47,615 nt of DNA from an uncultured Eubacteriales bacterium. GTDB taxonomy: Bacteria > Bacillota_I > Bacilli_A > RF39 > UBA660. A program made the translations under genes and the position numbers. Where the stretch lies: contig ONQM01000001.1 of assembly GCA_900319955.1 (NCBI GenBank), positions 1-47,615 of the forward strand, written 5' to 3'. This document shows positions 15,155 through 27,228 of the stretch, piece by piece (position 1 is the first letter of the stretch; each line of letters starts with the position of its first letter). The notes beneath the pieces are model-generated. The model worked only from the letters and a program-made list of their open reading frames with translations. It was not told the origin of the DNA and did no database searches.

Positions 15155-17197
15155 TCACTCTAAATTATATCTAATATTACAGTTTACATTATTTACACAT
15201 GTTTCTTCATAATTATAAATATATGTTAAACCATTTATATATATTACTTTAAATCTTAGTTTATTTATGTTTTCTAAAGTATATTCTTTTTTCTCTTTTA
15301 TATTCAAAATATTATCTTTTATTGTCATTACTTTAACTCTTTCTTTTCCTAGTACTTCTACATTTGGATAAAACTTAAATTTATTATAAAAATTATTTAT
15401 TAAGTTATTACATTCAACCTCTTTTAGCTCAGGGCTTAGTGTTACACAAGTATATCCTAATTGTTCTAAGAAATATACAGTATAAATATTAAATACATTA
15501 AATGAATAGTCTGCTATAGAATTATTCGGATAACCAAAGTAGTTTCTAACAGTTCCTTTTAAATTATCATTTTTAAATTTACATCTTTCTTCTATATAGT
15601 ATATGTTATATTTATCTTTATATTTATTAAATAAATTATAGTCATATGTGTAAAATCTATCAAAGTCTTTAGTTAAATCATTTAAATTATTAGTTACTAG
15701 TGTTTTATAGTGTGCTATAGGGATTTCTAATTTATCAAACTTAATTTCTTTTCTTATATTTCTTTCTATTTTAAGTATGCTTTCTTCATAATTTTTAATA
15801 GATTCTCTTCTTAGATTATTTAAGTAAGATAGTGGTACAAATATATTATCATCTATATCACATTTAAAACTTTCTATATAGTAAGGTGTATCTCCAAGTT
15901 TGCTTATTTTAGAATAAATATCTTCTTTAGTTGTACTTCTATTTAATGCTCTATCTACTTTTTCTCCATATGTTTTAATACCATTAATATCAATTAATAA
16001 TTTTTCTCCAGCAATTGCTTTTACATATATATTAATTGGTACTTTTTTATCTACAAAGTTTAATATTTTTCTCTTTAAATAAAGACTACTTGTTAAAAAT
16101 ACTTTATCACTTTTTTTAGTTTTAAATGTATTTTTTATAAAACATTTTCCATATATTTCATTTACTAAATTTAATTTATCATCATATAAGTAGTTAACTG
16201 TTAAGCCATGATTTCCTATTCTTATACCATCACCTTGTCTTATGTGTTTTACATTAAGTTCTATATATTTATTATTTATATTAGTAACTTTTCCTATTTC
16301 TAATCCAATATGACTAGATGACTTTCCATTAATAATATTTTCATTAAATAAGTGACCTTCTGTAAAGCTTCTATTAAAAAGTATTTTTAATATATCTACA
16401 TCTTTAGAGTTTTTCTTTTTACCATCAATTAGATTTCTATAAAATTTAGTTACAAAATATACATATTCAGGGCTTTTCATTCTTCCTTCTATTTTAAAGC
16501 TTGTAATGTTACTATTTAGAAGTTCATTAAAGTTTTCTCCTTCATAAAGCTCTTTAGTTGAAAGAAGATAGTTTTCTTTAATTAATTTGTTACCATCATA
16601 TAGTTTATATATCATTCTGCATGGATATGCACACGATCCTCTATTTGCAGATCTTGATCCTATCATAGAAGACATAAGACAAAGCCCAGAATAGCATACA
16701 CAAAGTGCACCATGTATAAAGCATTCAATTTCTATTGGTACATCAATAGATTTTATTTCATCAAGTGTAAGTTCACGAGATACAACCACTCTCTTTATTC
16801 CTATATCATATAAGAATTTAATCGTATCAATACTAGAATTATTAAACTGAGTTGATGCATGAATGTTAAAGTCAGGATACATTTTTCTAACTAACATCAT
16901 CATTCCAAAGTCTTGCATTAAAACTGCATCAGCACCATTTTTATAAATAAAATCTATATCATCTAAAAATAAGTCAACTTCATTATCTTTAACTAAAGTA
17001 TTCATTGTAACATATACCTTTACTCTTCTTAAATGGCAGTATTTTACTGCTTCTATAAATTCTTCTTTATCAAAATTTTTTGCAAAAGATCTTGCACTAA
17101 AACTTTTTAGTCCTAAGTATACTGCATCAGCACCAGCATTAACAGCAGCACTTAAAGATTCCATATTTCCTGCAGGTGCAAGTAGTTCATGTATCAT
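15155..17197 (-). CDS. U32 family protein, RlhA/YdcP-like (23S rRNA C2501 hydroxylation family)
   Basis: The N-terminal TIM-barrel is U32: ELLAPAGNMESLSAAVNAGA, YVTMNTLVKDNEVD, NIHASTQFNN, and the family signature ECFIHGALCVCYSGLCLMSS, followed by NRGSCAYPCR. The four cysteines of this part fit an iron-sulfur site. The C-terminal half fits the extra DUF3656-type region. At about 680 residues it matches the long form represented by Escherichia coli RlhA, which introduces 5-hydroxycytidine in 23S rRNA; the older label is collagenase-like peptidase. The ATG at 17197 has GGAAG 8 nt upstream and is preferred to a TTG at 17212. The exact substrate here is inferred. Confidence 0.85.
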   Translation of the reverse strand: MIHELLAPAGNMESLSAAVNAGADAVYLGLKSFSARSFAKNFDKEEFIEAVKYCHLRRVKVYVTMNTLVKDNEVDLFLDDIDFIYKNGADAVLMQDFGMMMLVRKMYPDFNIHASTQFNNSSIDTIKFLYDIGIKRVVVSRELTLDEIKSIDVPIEIECFIHGALCVCYSGLCLMSSMIGSRSANRGSCAYPCRMIYKLYDGNKLIKENYLLSTKELYEGENFNELLNSNITSFKIEGRMKSPEYVYFVTKFYRNLIDGKKKNSKDVDILKILFNRSFTEGHLFNENIINGKSSSHIGLEIGKVTNINNKYIELNVKHIRQGDGIRIGNHGLTVNYLYDDKLNLVNEIYGKCFIKNTFKTKKSDKVFLTSSLYLKRKILNFVDKKVPINIYVKAIAGEKLLIDINGIKTYGEKVDRALNRSTTKEDIYSKISKLGDTPYYIESFKCDIDDNIFVPLSYLNNLRRESIKNYEESILKIERNIRKEIKFDKLEIPIAHYKTLVTNNLNDLTKDFDRFYTYDYNLFNKYKDKYNIYYIEERCKFKNDNLKGTVRNYFGYPNNSIADYSFNVFNIYTVYFLEQLGYTCVTLSPELKEVECNNLINNFYNKFKFYPNVEVLGKERVKVMTIKDNILNIKEKKEYTLENINKLRFKVIYINGLTYIYNYEETCVNNVNCNIRYNLE

Positions 17198-17224
17198 GTA
17201 AATCACTTCCAAGAAGAGTATATC

Positions 17225-17258
17225 AAAAAATAGTTAACTTTTAAACATTAACTATTTT
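17225..17258. terminator. Terminator after fucO
   Basis: AAAATAGTTAA (17227-17237) pairs with TTAACTATTTT (17248-17258); the minus strand continues into a T run. It separates fucO from the U32 gene. Confidence 0.7.
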
Positions 17259-17262
17259 ATTT

Positions 17263-18414
17263 TTAATATATTTCTTTAAATAATTTTAATATATCTTCTT
17301 TTGATGCTTTTCTAACATTTCCTGGGGTACAAATGTCATTATACGCTTTTTCTGCAAGAACTCTTAAGTCTTCTTCTCTTACTCCTACTTCTCTTAAGGT
17401 TCTTGGTATTAATAATTTTCTTTCTAATATATTTATTGCATTAACTACTCTGGTGGCAGCCTGATCATCTGTTACTTCTTTCATATTAAGTCCCATTGCA
17501 CTTCCCATGTTTCTAAATAGATTAGGACAAACTTTTCCATTAAACATCATAACATGAGGGAGTACTATTGCGTTTGCAAGTCCATGAGGTATATCATAAA
17601 CTGCACCAAGTGCATGTGCCATAGAATGTACTATTCCAAGTCCTGAGTTTGAAAATCCCATACCTGCTATATACTGACCCATTGCAACACTGTCTACTGC
17701 ATTTTTATCTTTTTCATTAACTGCTTTATCTAAGTTTTTATAAATAAGTGCAATAGCATTTAAGTGATACATATCTGTTATTAGCCATGCTCCTCTATTT
17801 AAATATCCTTCCATAGCATGAGTTAGTGCATCCATTCCAGTAGATGCTGCAAGGCTCTTTGGCATAGAATCCATTAAATCTTCATCTATTATTGAAACAA
17901 TTGGTACAGAGTGAGTATCAATACATACCATCTTTTTAACTCTTGACGTATCTGTAATTACATAGTTCATTGTAACTTCTGCTGCTGTTCCAAATGCTGT
18001 ATCAAGAGCAATTATAGGTACACCTTTATTTCTTGTTTTCGCAAGTCCATCAAGTGACACTACATCTTCATGTTCTGGATTATTTGCAATTATACTTATA
18101 GCTTTCGCAGTGTCTATCGCAGATCCACCACCAAGTGCTATTATAACATCTGCTGCACTTCCTTTAAATTTTAAAACACCACGCATAACATTCTCAACTG
18201 TTGGATTAGGTTTTACATCACTATAAACTTCATAAAGAATTATATTTTTATCTAATAGTCCTGTTATCATAGATAAATTTTTACTATCTATCATGCCTCT
18301 ATCTGTTACAATAAATGCTTTTCTATAGTGTCTATCAATAATTTCTGTAACAATCTCTTTTCTTGATCCTCTTCCAAAGTATGCAACCTCATTTAGTACC
18401 ATTCTATTTATCAT
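17263..18414 (-). CDS. fucO: Lactaldehyde reductase-like iron-containing alcohol dehydrogenase
   Basis: Group III (iron-dependent) alcohol dehydrogenase, 383 residues, with close resemblance to FucO throughout: NRMVLNEVAYFGRGSRKEIV, IALGGGSAIDTAKAISIIAN (NAD loop), FGTAAEVTMNYVITD, GMDALTHAMEGY (Asp and His iron ligands), and MAHALGAVYDIPHGLANAIV (two more His ligands). FucO reduces lactaldehyde to 1,2-propanediol with NADH, or acts on similar diols. No fucose or rhamnose pathway genes are nearby, so the physiological substrate is open; redox balancing during fermentation is a plausible role. It has its own terminator. Confidence 0.9.
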   Translation of the reverse strand: MINRMVLNEVAYFGRGSRKEIVTEIIDRHYRKAFIVTDRGMIDSKNLSMITGLLDKNIILYEVYSDVKPNPTVENVMRGVLKFKGSAADVIIALGGGSAIDTAKAISIIANNPEHEDVVSLDGLAKTRNKGVPIIALDTAFGTAAEVTMNYVITDTSRVKKMVCIDTHSVPIVSIIDEDLMDSMPKSLAASTGMDALTHAMEGYLNRGAWLITDMYHLNAIALIYKNLDKAVNEKDKNAVDSVAMGQYIAGMGFSNSGLGIVHSMAHALGAVYDIPHGLANAIVLPHVMMFNGKVCPNLFRNMGSAMGLNMKEVTDDQAATRVVNAINILERKLLIPRTLREVGVREEDLRVLAEKAYNDICTPGNVRKASKEDILKLFKEIY

Positions 18415-18450
18415 ATTATCACATCCCTTTTTATAAAATTAGTATATCAT

Positions 18451-20406
18451 TTATTTACTTTTTAATCTATCATTTAGAAATAAAATTATTAAAAATGGAA
18501 GTGTAAATATAACAGGCACTGCATATCTAAAGTATGTATTTGCAGGTGATACTAGACATACAAGTACTGATAGATAAAGTGGAATAAGAATAAGTTTATA
18601 ATTTTTATTTTTTAAATATACGGAAGTTATTAGTAAGAGCCACGTACTAAATCCTATTGATACTATTAATCCTATAAATGGTATGTAAGGGAATATATTT
18701 CCATATGCTATAAGTATATTTCTTAATCCTTCTAATCTATTAAAATGGTAATTAACTAGTGGTTTATCAAATTTTAAATAATATTCTGTTGTGTATTTTT
18801 TTCCATGATTATAATTTTTCTTTTCAGTAATACCTAAATCTTTATATTTATCATCTTTAATGGTTTTTTTCTTTTTTTCTTTCATATCTAGATATTTTTC
18901 TTCACCATATTTATCATATCCATAAACTATTCTAGAATCATAGTTAGAATATAAATACCCACTGTGAGTATTTGGATAAATGTATCCATATGTATTATTA
19001 AGTGTTGCATCTAGGTATATAAGAGGCTCTTTCTTTAAGTATTTAAACCATACTTTAAAGTAATCTTTTAATTCTTCCTTAGTCGTATATTTGTTATATT
19101 CATTTTTAACGTTATCTGCTAAGTTTGGATTATACCTTTTTGCAAGTGTTTTATAGTTAAGTACTTTATCAATTGTTTTTTTGTCTTTCTTATCTATTTC
19201 TTCTCCATCGTACTTTGCAAGTCTTGCAGTCTGCTGAAAAGGTACTGAAAGTGCTTCTCTAATGCTTCCATCAGATATACCAAAGCTTGGAATTAATACT
19301 TTGTTATAGTATGTGATAGACACTAAAAAAATTACAAACACAAGTGATAAGTTTTTCATATTAACTTTAGAATAAAATATTATAAATATAAAAGTAAGTG
19401 CTATTACATAAAGTCCATTATTTCTAAACATAGATGCAAGAAGAGATACTACTAAAAGATATATTAAACTTTTTATACTTAATTTTTTATCTTTATAATT
19501 TTTAACAAATTCATATAAAAATATAACAAACATGATTATAAAGCATGTATAAAATGTATCTTTAACTGCAGTCATTGCATAAAATGGAAAACATGGAACA
19601 AGTGAGTATATTAATATAAGTATTAATTTAATTTTATTATTAACTTTATTTCTATCAAGTTCTTTTATTGTTAAACTAAGTGTAAATGAAAGCGTAAGTA
19701 TTTGTAAAATACTATAAGTAAAGAGTCCTAAATTATCACTGCCAAGTCTTCTTCCAAAAAGAATAGATAAGCCTAATAAAACAGTCTGAATAACAGGATG
19801 ATGTGTTGTCATATTAACATTTGAATTTCTTGGAATAACCCACTCTATATATTTTGTTTTAACATTAAAAAACTGCATTATTTGAAATGATGAATCTGGA
19901 TTTAATATTATAGGATAAAATGCTATTATATATGGACTCCAAAATATAAGCATTGTAATCAAACTTGTTCTTAATGGATACTTTTCTAGTTTTTCTATAT
20001 ACCATTTAAAGAATTTATTTTTAGGCTTAAAATCAGTTAATTTTATTTTATCAAGTATTATATCAAGTACATAAAAAAGTGAAATAAACATATATGTATA
20101 TCCTACTAATTTTATTATAAAAAATATAATATTTATACTAAATATTGTTCCACTATAAGTAAGAGTTTCTCCTATTATCATAAAAATAGAAAAAAGTATA
20201 CTAAGTACTATTTTGCTTTTCTTTATTTCATAGTCTTTTCTATTTATATATAATACTAATAAAAAAATTATACTTAAAATAAATACATTTGTTATACTCA
20301 TAAATAATTTAATATCAAAATATTTAAAATTTATAAATGGTATAGTAGCTGAAAAAGCTGCTAAAATACTTAGAATAATTTTAGAAAACTTAATATTATT
20401 TTTCAT
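18451..20406 (-). CDS. Polytopic membrane protein, DUF6020-like
   Basis: A 651-residue integral membrane protein with about 11-13 hydrophobic segments over residues 8-360 and again at 575-645. A soluble loop at about residues 385-560 is tyrosine- and lysine-rich. The segment MTTHHPVIQTVLLGLSILFG plus GSDNLGLFTYSILQ matches what I recall of DUF6020 proteins, whose topology resembles GT-C glycosyltransferases with an HHPV motif near the outer face. The early ILNPDSSFQIMQFF could supply the acidic catalytic residue typical of GT-C enzymes. If so, it would use a lipid-linked sugar to modify a cell-envelope polymer; that is inference. Confidence 0.6.
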   Translation of the reverse strand: MKNNIKFSKIILSILAAFSATIPFINFKYFDIKLFMSITNVFILSIIFLLVLYINRKDYEIKKSKIVLSILFSIFMIIGETLTYSGTIFSINIIFFIIKLVGYTYMFISLFYVLDIILDKIKLTDFKPKNKFFKWYIEKLEKYPLRTSLITMLIFWSPYIIAFYPIILNPDSSFQIMQFFNVKTKYIEWVIPRNSNVNMTTHHPVIQTVLLGLSILFGRRLGSDNLGLFTYSILQILTLSFTLSLTIKELDRNKVNNKIKLILILIYSLVPCFPFYAMTAVKDTFYTCFIIMFVIFLYEFVKNYKDKKLSIKSLIYLLVVSLLASMFRNNGLYVIALTFIFIIFYSKVNMKNLSLVFVIFLVSITYYNKVLIPSFGISDGSIREALSVPFQQTARLAKYDGEEIDKKDKKTIDKVLNYKTLAKRYNPNLADNVKNEYNKYTTKEELKDYFKVWFKYLKKEPLIYLDATLNNTYGYIYPNTHSGYLYSNYDSRIVYGYDKYGEEKYLDMKEKKKKTIKDDKYKDLGITEKKNYNHGKKYTTEYYLKFDKPLVNYHFNRLEGLRNILIAYGNIFPYIPFIGLIVSIGFSTWLLLITSVYLKNKNYKLILIPLYLSVLVCLVSPANTYFRYAVPVIFTLPFLIILFLNDRLKSK

Positions 20407-20471
20407 ATGTTATCTCCACAAATAATATTATACTATTATTTTTGTTTAAATCAAATCTTTAAATTAAGATA

Positions 20472-20837
20472 TTATTTATTTATTTCTCTTTCTATCCATG
20501 TAATTAAAAGTGTGTAAATATAATTTTTTTCATTTCTTGTTAATTCTCTCCCCATTGGTATATGATGCCACTTTTCTAGACATGAACGGCAGCAGCAGGC
20601 GCAGGCGTGCATTGCAATAAAGGTTGGATGATTTTTCATTGGTGTTTGTTTTCCATCATTTTTAGGATTTGCTGGTGCAAGTTTCTCATTAATAAAATCT
20701 ATTGTATGTTTTTTAATAGTTTCCATACCCTTTTCATTTATAAAATCAATCATATACTTTCTTAAATGAAAACTAGATCTAAACTTTGATTTAGATAGTT
20801 CACTTAATTTTTTATTAATTATTTCTTTTCTTGTCAT
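20472..20837 (-). CDS. DUF4186 family protein
   Basis: A 121-residue protein with the DUF4186 core: KFRSSFHLRKYMIDFINEKG, then LAPANPKNDGKQTPMKNHPT, FIAMHACACCCRSCLEKWH and PMGRELTRNEKNYI. The CACCCRSCLEKWH cluster with conserved His and Cys suggests a metal site; function is unassigned. It is a cytoplasmic, soluble protein with no signal peptide. Its neighbours are a membrane protein and an OB-fold membrane protein, neither of which suggests a role. Confidence 0.85.
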   Translation of the reverse strand: MTRKEIINKKLSELSKSKFRSSFHLRKYMIDFINEKGMETIKKHTIDFINEKLAPANPKNDGKQTPMKNHPTFIAMHACACCCRSCLEKWHHIPMGRELTRNEKNYIYTLLITWIEREINK

Positions 20838-20867
20838 TTTATTCCTTATTCCTCAAAAAAAGATTAT

Positions 20868-21635
20868 CTACTTAATAGATGCTCTATCAATATAAATAAT
20901 CTTACTTTCTTTATCATAATCATCAAGCATACCATTTATTGTTACAGTATCTTTTTCTTTTACATCTTTATGATTTAAAAGACTGCATTTATAAATAGTT
21001 GTATACTTGCCACTTTCATCTTCATACTCTAAATAAATTACATTATCATTTACTTTATAAACATTTCCTGTAATACTAATATATTTATTTAAATATTCAT
21101 TCGTAAATTTATCAAAATCATTATTAAATAATAGTGATAAATCAAGTGTATTTGTCTTAATTGCTTTATCATCATACTTAAGTGAACTGCCACCTATTTC
21201 AATTGTGTTTTTACCACCATCTATATGATAGTAATATACTTTATAACCTATTCCTTCATAAAGATCATATTTTTTATTTGATACAGTATGATTTGCAAAT
21301 ATAGGGGTTTTATCATATCTACTTGTTCTAATTACATCAAATAAAATTATAAATGCTACTATTATTACTATTACAAGGACAATATTTAAAAGAGTATTTA
21401 TAAGATTTTCATTATCTATTTTTATATTTTTTATTTCTTTTTCTTTTTTTAGTCTATTTTTCTTTTCTTTCTTAACCTTAACCTTTTTTTCTTTCTTTTC
21501 TTCAGTATTAAAACTAACATGAGTATTATACTTATTATTAGCTTCATGTTCATTTATTTTTACATCATCATCAAATCTAAAAAGGTCTTCTTCAGAATTA
21601 ATATAATCAGGTATTTTGTCCTTGTTCCAAAACAT
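20868..21635 (-). CDS. Membrane protein with C-terminal OB-fold-like domain
   Basis: Residues 1-80 are charged and cytoplasmic, with a lysine/glutamate block (KKEKKVKVKKEKKNRLKKEK) just before a transmembrane helix at about 84-104 (LLNIVLVIVIIVAFIILFDV). The external part ends in a tRNA_anti-like OB fold: KYISITGNVYKVNDNVIYL, then IYKCSLLNHKDVKEKDTV and TINGMLDDYDKESKIIYID. Such OB domains outside the cell occur in Firmicute proteins of unknown role. The start is the ATG at 21635 after a short AT-rich spacer. Confidence 0.65.
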   Translation of the reverse strand: MFWNKDKIPDYINSEEDLFRFDDDVKINEHEANNKYNTHVSFNTEEKKEKKVKVKKEKKNRLKKEKEIKNIKIDNENLINTLLNIVLVIVIIVAFIILFDVIRTSRYDKTPIFANHTVSNKKYDLYEGIGYKVYYYHIDGGKNTIEIGGSSLKYDDKAIKTNTLDLSLLFNNDFDKFTNEYLNKYISITGNVYKVNDNVIYLEYEDESGKYTTIYKCSLLNHKDVKEKDTVTINGMLDDYDKESKIIYIDRASIK

Positions 21636-21696
21636 AATAATTCCCCCTATAAATTAAGCATTAGTATAGCACTAAAAGGTTAGTTTGTAAATAAAT

Positions 21697-23762
<2,066 letters not shown>

Positions 23763-23764
<2 letters not shown>

Positions 23765-24407
23765 AGTTATCACGACTATTTCCAAATAATTGTAATAAAT
23801 TAATAAATATATTAATGAAATCTAAGTAAAGTTCAAATGCTCCATAAATAGGTGCAACTTCATAGTTTACCATTTCTAGTACTTTAAGACACTTAATATC
23901 ATATATTGTATATCCTAAGAATATTAGTACTCCAATAATTGTGAGTACAAGTGCTAACATACTTGATCCTATAAATATATTGATTATTGATAATATAATT
24001 ATTGCAATTAATCCAACAAATAGTATTGTACCAACAGATGTTACATCTTTATTTGATTTAATACCAATTAAAGCGAGTACTCCAAATATACATGCTGTTA
24101 CTAAGAATATTGTAATTATACTAGAGATACTAAATACTGCAAATATAGATGCAAATGTAAGTCCTGTTAAGAATGTATAAAGTATATAGCATATAACTGC
24201 TTCTCCTTTAGACATCTTAGGAAGTTTTACTCCAAAGAATATTGCAAGTGCTATTTCAAGTATCCATATTATTTCTGGCCCTCCACTTAAAATATTTGAA
24301 AGCATTACTTCATTTAAAGAAACAGTATATCCTGTTACAAATGTTATTAAAAGGCCAAGAGATAAATACATAAATGTCTTAGAATATAATTCATTTTTAT
24401 TTTCCAA
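23763..24407 (-). CDS. Bax inhibitor-1 family membrane protein
   Basis: A 214-residue protein with seven hydrophobic segments and the BI-1/YetJ order: MYLSLGLLITFVTGYTVS, VICYILYTFLTGLTFASIF, TSVGTILFVGLIAIIILS, IFLGYTIYDIKCLKVLE and ALELYLDFINIFINLLQLFG-like end (here GAFELYLDFINIFINLL). The conserved aspartates of the pH-dependent calcium leak are present in YTIYDIK and LYLDFIN. The bacterial family (YetJ, YbhL) is thought to form such a channel in the cytoplasmic membrane. The hydrophobic length and C-terminal motif make the assignment firm. Confidence 0.88.
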
Positions 24408-24505
24408 TTTTATCCCTCCTATAATTATTATATAATATAAAATAATTTTTTTCTATAAAAGAGACAATTTTCACATACTTTTACATTAATCATGTAATAA
24501 ACTTA

Positions 24506-25056
24506 TTACTTTAGTTTCATTATTTTTTTATATTCTTTAGAAGCTTTTTTTCTAAGTCCTTTTATTATCTCATTTCTAGCATCTGTTATCATTTTCACAA
24601 GCTCATTATCAGTAATAGTAAGTAAATTTTTTTCTTTTATTTCTTTTTCTTCTTCATTTTCTGGATGAAGTCTTATAGAATCTTTAAGTGATATATCTAA
24701 TTTGTCATCTTTAAACTCTATAAAATTTCTGTTTTCTTCTATTATATAATGATTCTTTTTACTGCCATCACTTTCAAGTTCAGTATAATTCTTTTCGGTA
24801 GTCTTTACTACAGAAATGCTATTATTTCTAGTTAATACAAAAGATATACTTTTTAAACAGTTATCCTCTTCTCTCCTTCTGGTAAAGCAGTAAAACTTCT
24901 ATTCCCCAATTTATAACATATGCCATCTCCACCATATGCTAGTTTTAAATCATCTTTTTTTATACTTTTTATATCTTCTTTAGTAATAGCACTATTGCAT
25001 TCAGATATAAATGCCATTATATACTCCATATTTTTAATTAATTTATTTTCTTTCAT
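24506..25056 (-). pseudogene. Gene split by a -1 frameshift (about 183 codons)
   Basis: The first frame starts at the ATG at 25056 (AGAAGG 7 nt upstream) and reads MKENKLIKNMEYIMAFISEC to GNRSFTALPEGEKR before a stop at 24853. Shifting by -1 at the purine run GGAGAGAAGAGG opens a frame of about 120 codons without any start codon near its beginning: EDNCLKSISFVLTRN, KNHYIIEENRNFIEFKDDKL, and KMITDARNEIIKGLRKK to the stop at 24506. The two parts are clearly one gene. Family not recognised; soluble, charged. No classical slippery heptamer or pseudoknot is evident, so mutation or assembly error is likelier than programmed frameshifting. Confidence 0.7.
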
Positions 25057-25087
25057 AACAAACCTTCTCAACGCAGGCATTATAACA

Positions 25088-27187
25088 CTAATCTTCTATT
25101 TTAGAAAGTTTCTTATGATTCTTCATGAGCTTTTTAACACCATATGGATGTTTAAATGCAACTGTAACTAAAGTATTTGTAACTTCAACAACACGACCTG
25201 TTCCAAATGTTTCATGGTAAACTAAGTCTCCTACTTTATAATCAACATCTTCATCTCTATAAATATCACTAGTATTAATCTTTTGCTCTCTTATATCAGT
25301 TTCTTCCTTAACTTCATTTTCAATTAAATCTTTATTTATTTCTTTAATAAATCTGCTAGGAGGATTAGCACTTTCTCTTCCAAATAACATTCTTTGCCTT
25401 GTGTTTACTAAATACAAATCTTTTTTGGCTCGTGTTATTGCAACATAACAAAGTCTTCTTTCTTCTTCAAGCTCAGAAGATGACATCATACTATTCATAT
25501 GAGGAAAAATACCTTCTTCAAGTCCTACAATAAATACATAATCAAATTCTAATCCTTTAACTGAATGTATTGTCATTAAGCTTATTCTATTTTCATCTTC
25601 AGAGTATTCTTCTTTATCGCTAACTAAACTTATTTCAAATAAGAAGTCTTCAAGTGAAATCAATCCCTCTCTATCTTCAAATCCTTTTGTTATTGATTTA
25701 AATTCCTCTAAGTTTTCAAGCCTTATTTCACTTTCTAATGTCTTCTCATTTTTTAATTCTTCTCTAATTCCTGTTAAATCAAGTATTTTATCAATAAGAT
25801 CTGTTAAAGTTACTCCTTCTGATATTTTAATCAATTCTTCAATTGTATTTTTAAATGCAAGTTCTTTTCCACTTTCTATTGCGGCATAAAGTGATGTATT
25901 CATACTATCAGCTCTTTCTTGTAGTGCCTCTATTGTTTTTAATCCAATACCTCTTTTAGGAGTATTTATAATTCTTAAAAGTGATACATCATCATCTTGA
26001 TTATGAATAAGTCTTAGATATGCGATTAAGTCTTTTATTTCTTTTCTAGAATAGAAGTAAAAACTACCTACTACTTTATATGGAAGATTTTCTTTAAGCA
26101 TTTCTTCTTCTAGTACACGTGATTGTGCATTTGTTCTATAAAGTATTGCAATATCTTTATAATTTATACCTTTATTTACTAATTCTTTTATTTTACGAGC
26201 ACAATATGCTGCTTCATCTTTTTCATTAAAGGCTCTATAATATTTTATTTTTTCACCTTTTTCATTGTTAGTCCATAGTCTTTTGTCTTTCTTTTCTTTG
26301 TTATTTTTAATTACATCGTTTGCAGCATCAAGAATAGTTGATGTTGATCTGTAATTTTGTTCTAGAAGTATTGTTTTAGTATTTGGATAATCTTTTTCAA
26401 AATTTAAAATATTTTTATAATTAGCACCTCTAAATGAATAAATAGACTGAAAGTCATCTCCAACAACCATTATATTTTTGTATTTAGCTGCAAGAAGTTT
26501 TGTTATCTTATATTGTGCTTCATTTGTATCCTGATATTCATCTATCAATATATATTTATATCTTTCTTGGTACTCATTTAATATATCTTTATGCTCTTTA
26601 AAAAGTTTAATTGGAAGAAGTAGTAAATCATCAAAGTCTACACTATTATTCTTAAAAAGTTTTTCTTCATATTTAGTATAAACTTCTTCTGTAACCTCTT
26701 CAAAATCACTTGTGACATATCTTTTATAATCGATAGGCGTTACCATAGCATTTTTATTAGAACTAATAATGTTTCTAATTGATCTAGGATTATACTGTTT
26801 AGGATCATATCCTTTATCTTTTAATATTTTTTTTACAACGGTTAAAGAATCATCTGAATCCATTATTACAAAATTTGATTTATATCCTAAAACATTTGAG
26901 TTTTCTCTTACTATTTTTAAGCCAAAACTGTGGAAAGTTGATATTTGTATATTTTTAGCAGTTTCACCAACTAAAGTGTATACTCTATCTTTCATTTCTT
27001 TTGCTGCTTTATTAGTAAATGTTATTGCAAGAATATTATATGGGCTTACATTAAGTTCATTTATTAAGTATGCAATCTTTGTTGTCAATACCTTAGTTTT
27101 TCCTGATCCTGCGCCTGCAAGGACAAGTTCTGGTCCATCATTATATAAAACTGCTTCTCTTTGTTTATCATTTAATTCATCTAACAT
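25088..27187 (-). CDS. pcrA: ATP-dependent DNA helicase PcrA (UvrD family)
   Basis: Superfamily 1A 3'-5' helicase that removes RecA and RNA polymerase and acts in repair and rolling-circle replication. Motifs in order: LNDKQREAV (Q), LAGAGSGKTKVLT (I), ITFTNKAAKEMKDRV (Ia), LIDEYQDTNEAQ (II), GDDFQSIYSFRGAN (III), LEQNYRST (IV), LMTIHSVKGLEFDYVF (V) and CYVAITRAKKDLYL (VI). The C-terminal segment YKVGDLVYHETFGTGRVVEV is the Tudor-like RNA polymerase-binding domain. Two ATGs stand in tandem; the second, at 27187, is 6 nt from GGAGG and is preferred. It belongs to the pcrA-ligA neighbourhood. Confidence 0.95.
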   Translation of the reverse strand: MLDELNDKQREAVLYNDGPELVLAGAGSGKTKVLTTKIAYLINELNVSPYNILAITFTNKAAKEMKDRVYTLVGETAKNIQISTFHSFGLKIVRENSNVLGYKSNFVIMDSDDSLTVVKKILKDKGYDPKQYNPRSIRNIISSNKNAMVTPIDYKRYVTSDFEEVTEEVYTKYEEKLFKNNSVDFDDLLLLPIKLFKEHKDILNEYQERYKYILIDEYQDTNEAQYKITKLLAAKYKNIMVVGDDFQSIYSFRGANYKNILNFEKDYPNTKTILLEQNYRSTSTILDAANDVIKNNKEKKDKRLWTNNEKGEKIKYYRAFNEKDEAAYCARKIKELVNKGINYKDIAILYRTNAQSRVLEEEMLKENLPYKVVGSFYFYSRKEIKDLIAYLRLIHNQDDDVSLLRIINTPKRGIGLKTIEALQERADSMNTSLYAAIESGKELAFKNTIEELIKISEGVTLTDLIDKILDLTGIREELKNEKTLESEIRLENLEEFKSITKGFEDREGLISLEDFLFEISLVSDKEEYSEDENRISLMTIHSVKGLEFDYVFIVGLEEGIFPHMNSMMSSSELEEERRLCYVAITRAKKDLYLVNTRQRMLFGRESANPPSRFIKEINKDLIENEVKEETDIREQKINTSDIYRDEDVDYKVGDLVYHETFGTGRVVEVTNTLVTVAFKHPYGVKKLMKNHKKLSKIED

Positions 27188-27204
27188 CATTTACCTCCAT
27201 GAAG

Positions 27205-27228
27205 AAAAAGCTATTTTGTAAGCTTTTT
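27205..27228. terminator. Terminator after the HD-domain gene
   Basis: AAAAAGCT (27205-27212) pairs with AGCTTTTT (27221-27228). The same region holds the pcrA ribosome site, so pcrA may also be transcribed by readthrough. Confidence 0.5.

Noticed and set aside
24860-24875. Programmed -1 frameshift site
   Set aside because: No X-XXY-YYZ slippery heptamer and no clear downstream pseudoknot; kept only as a remote option in the finding.
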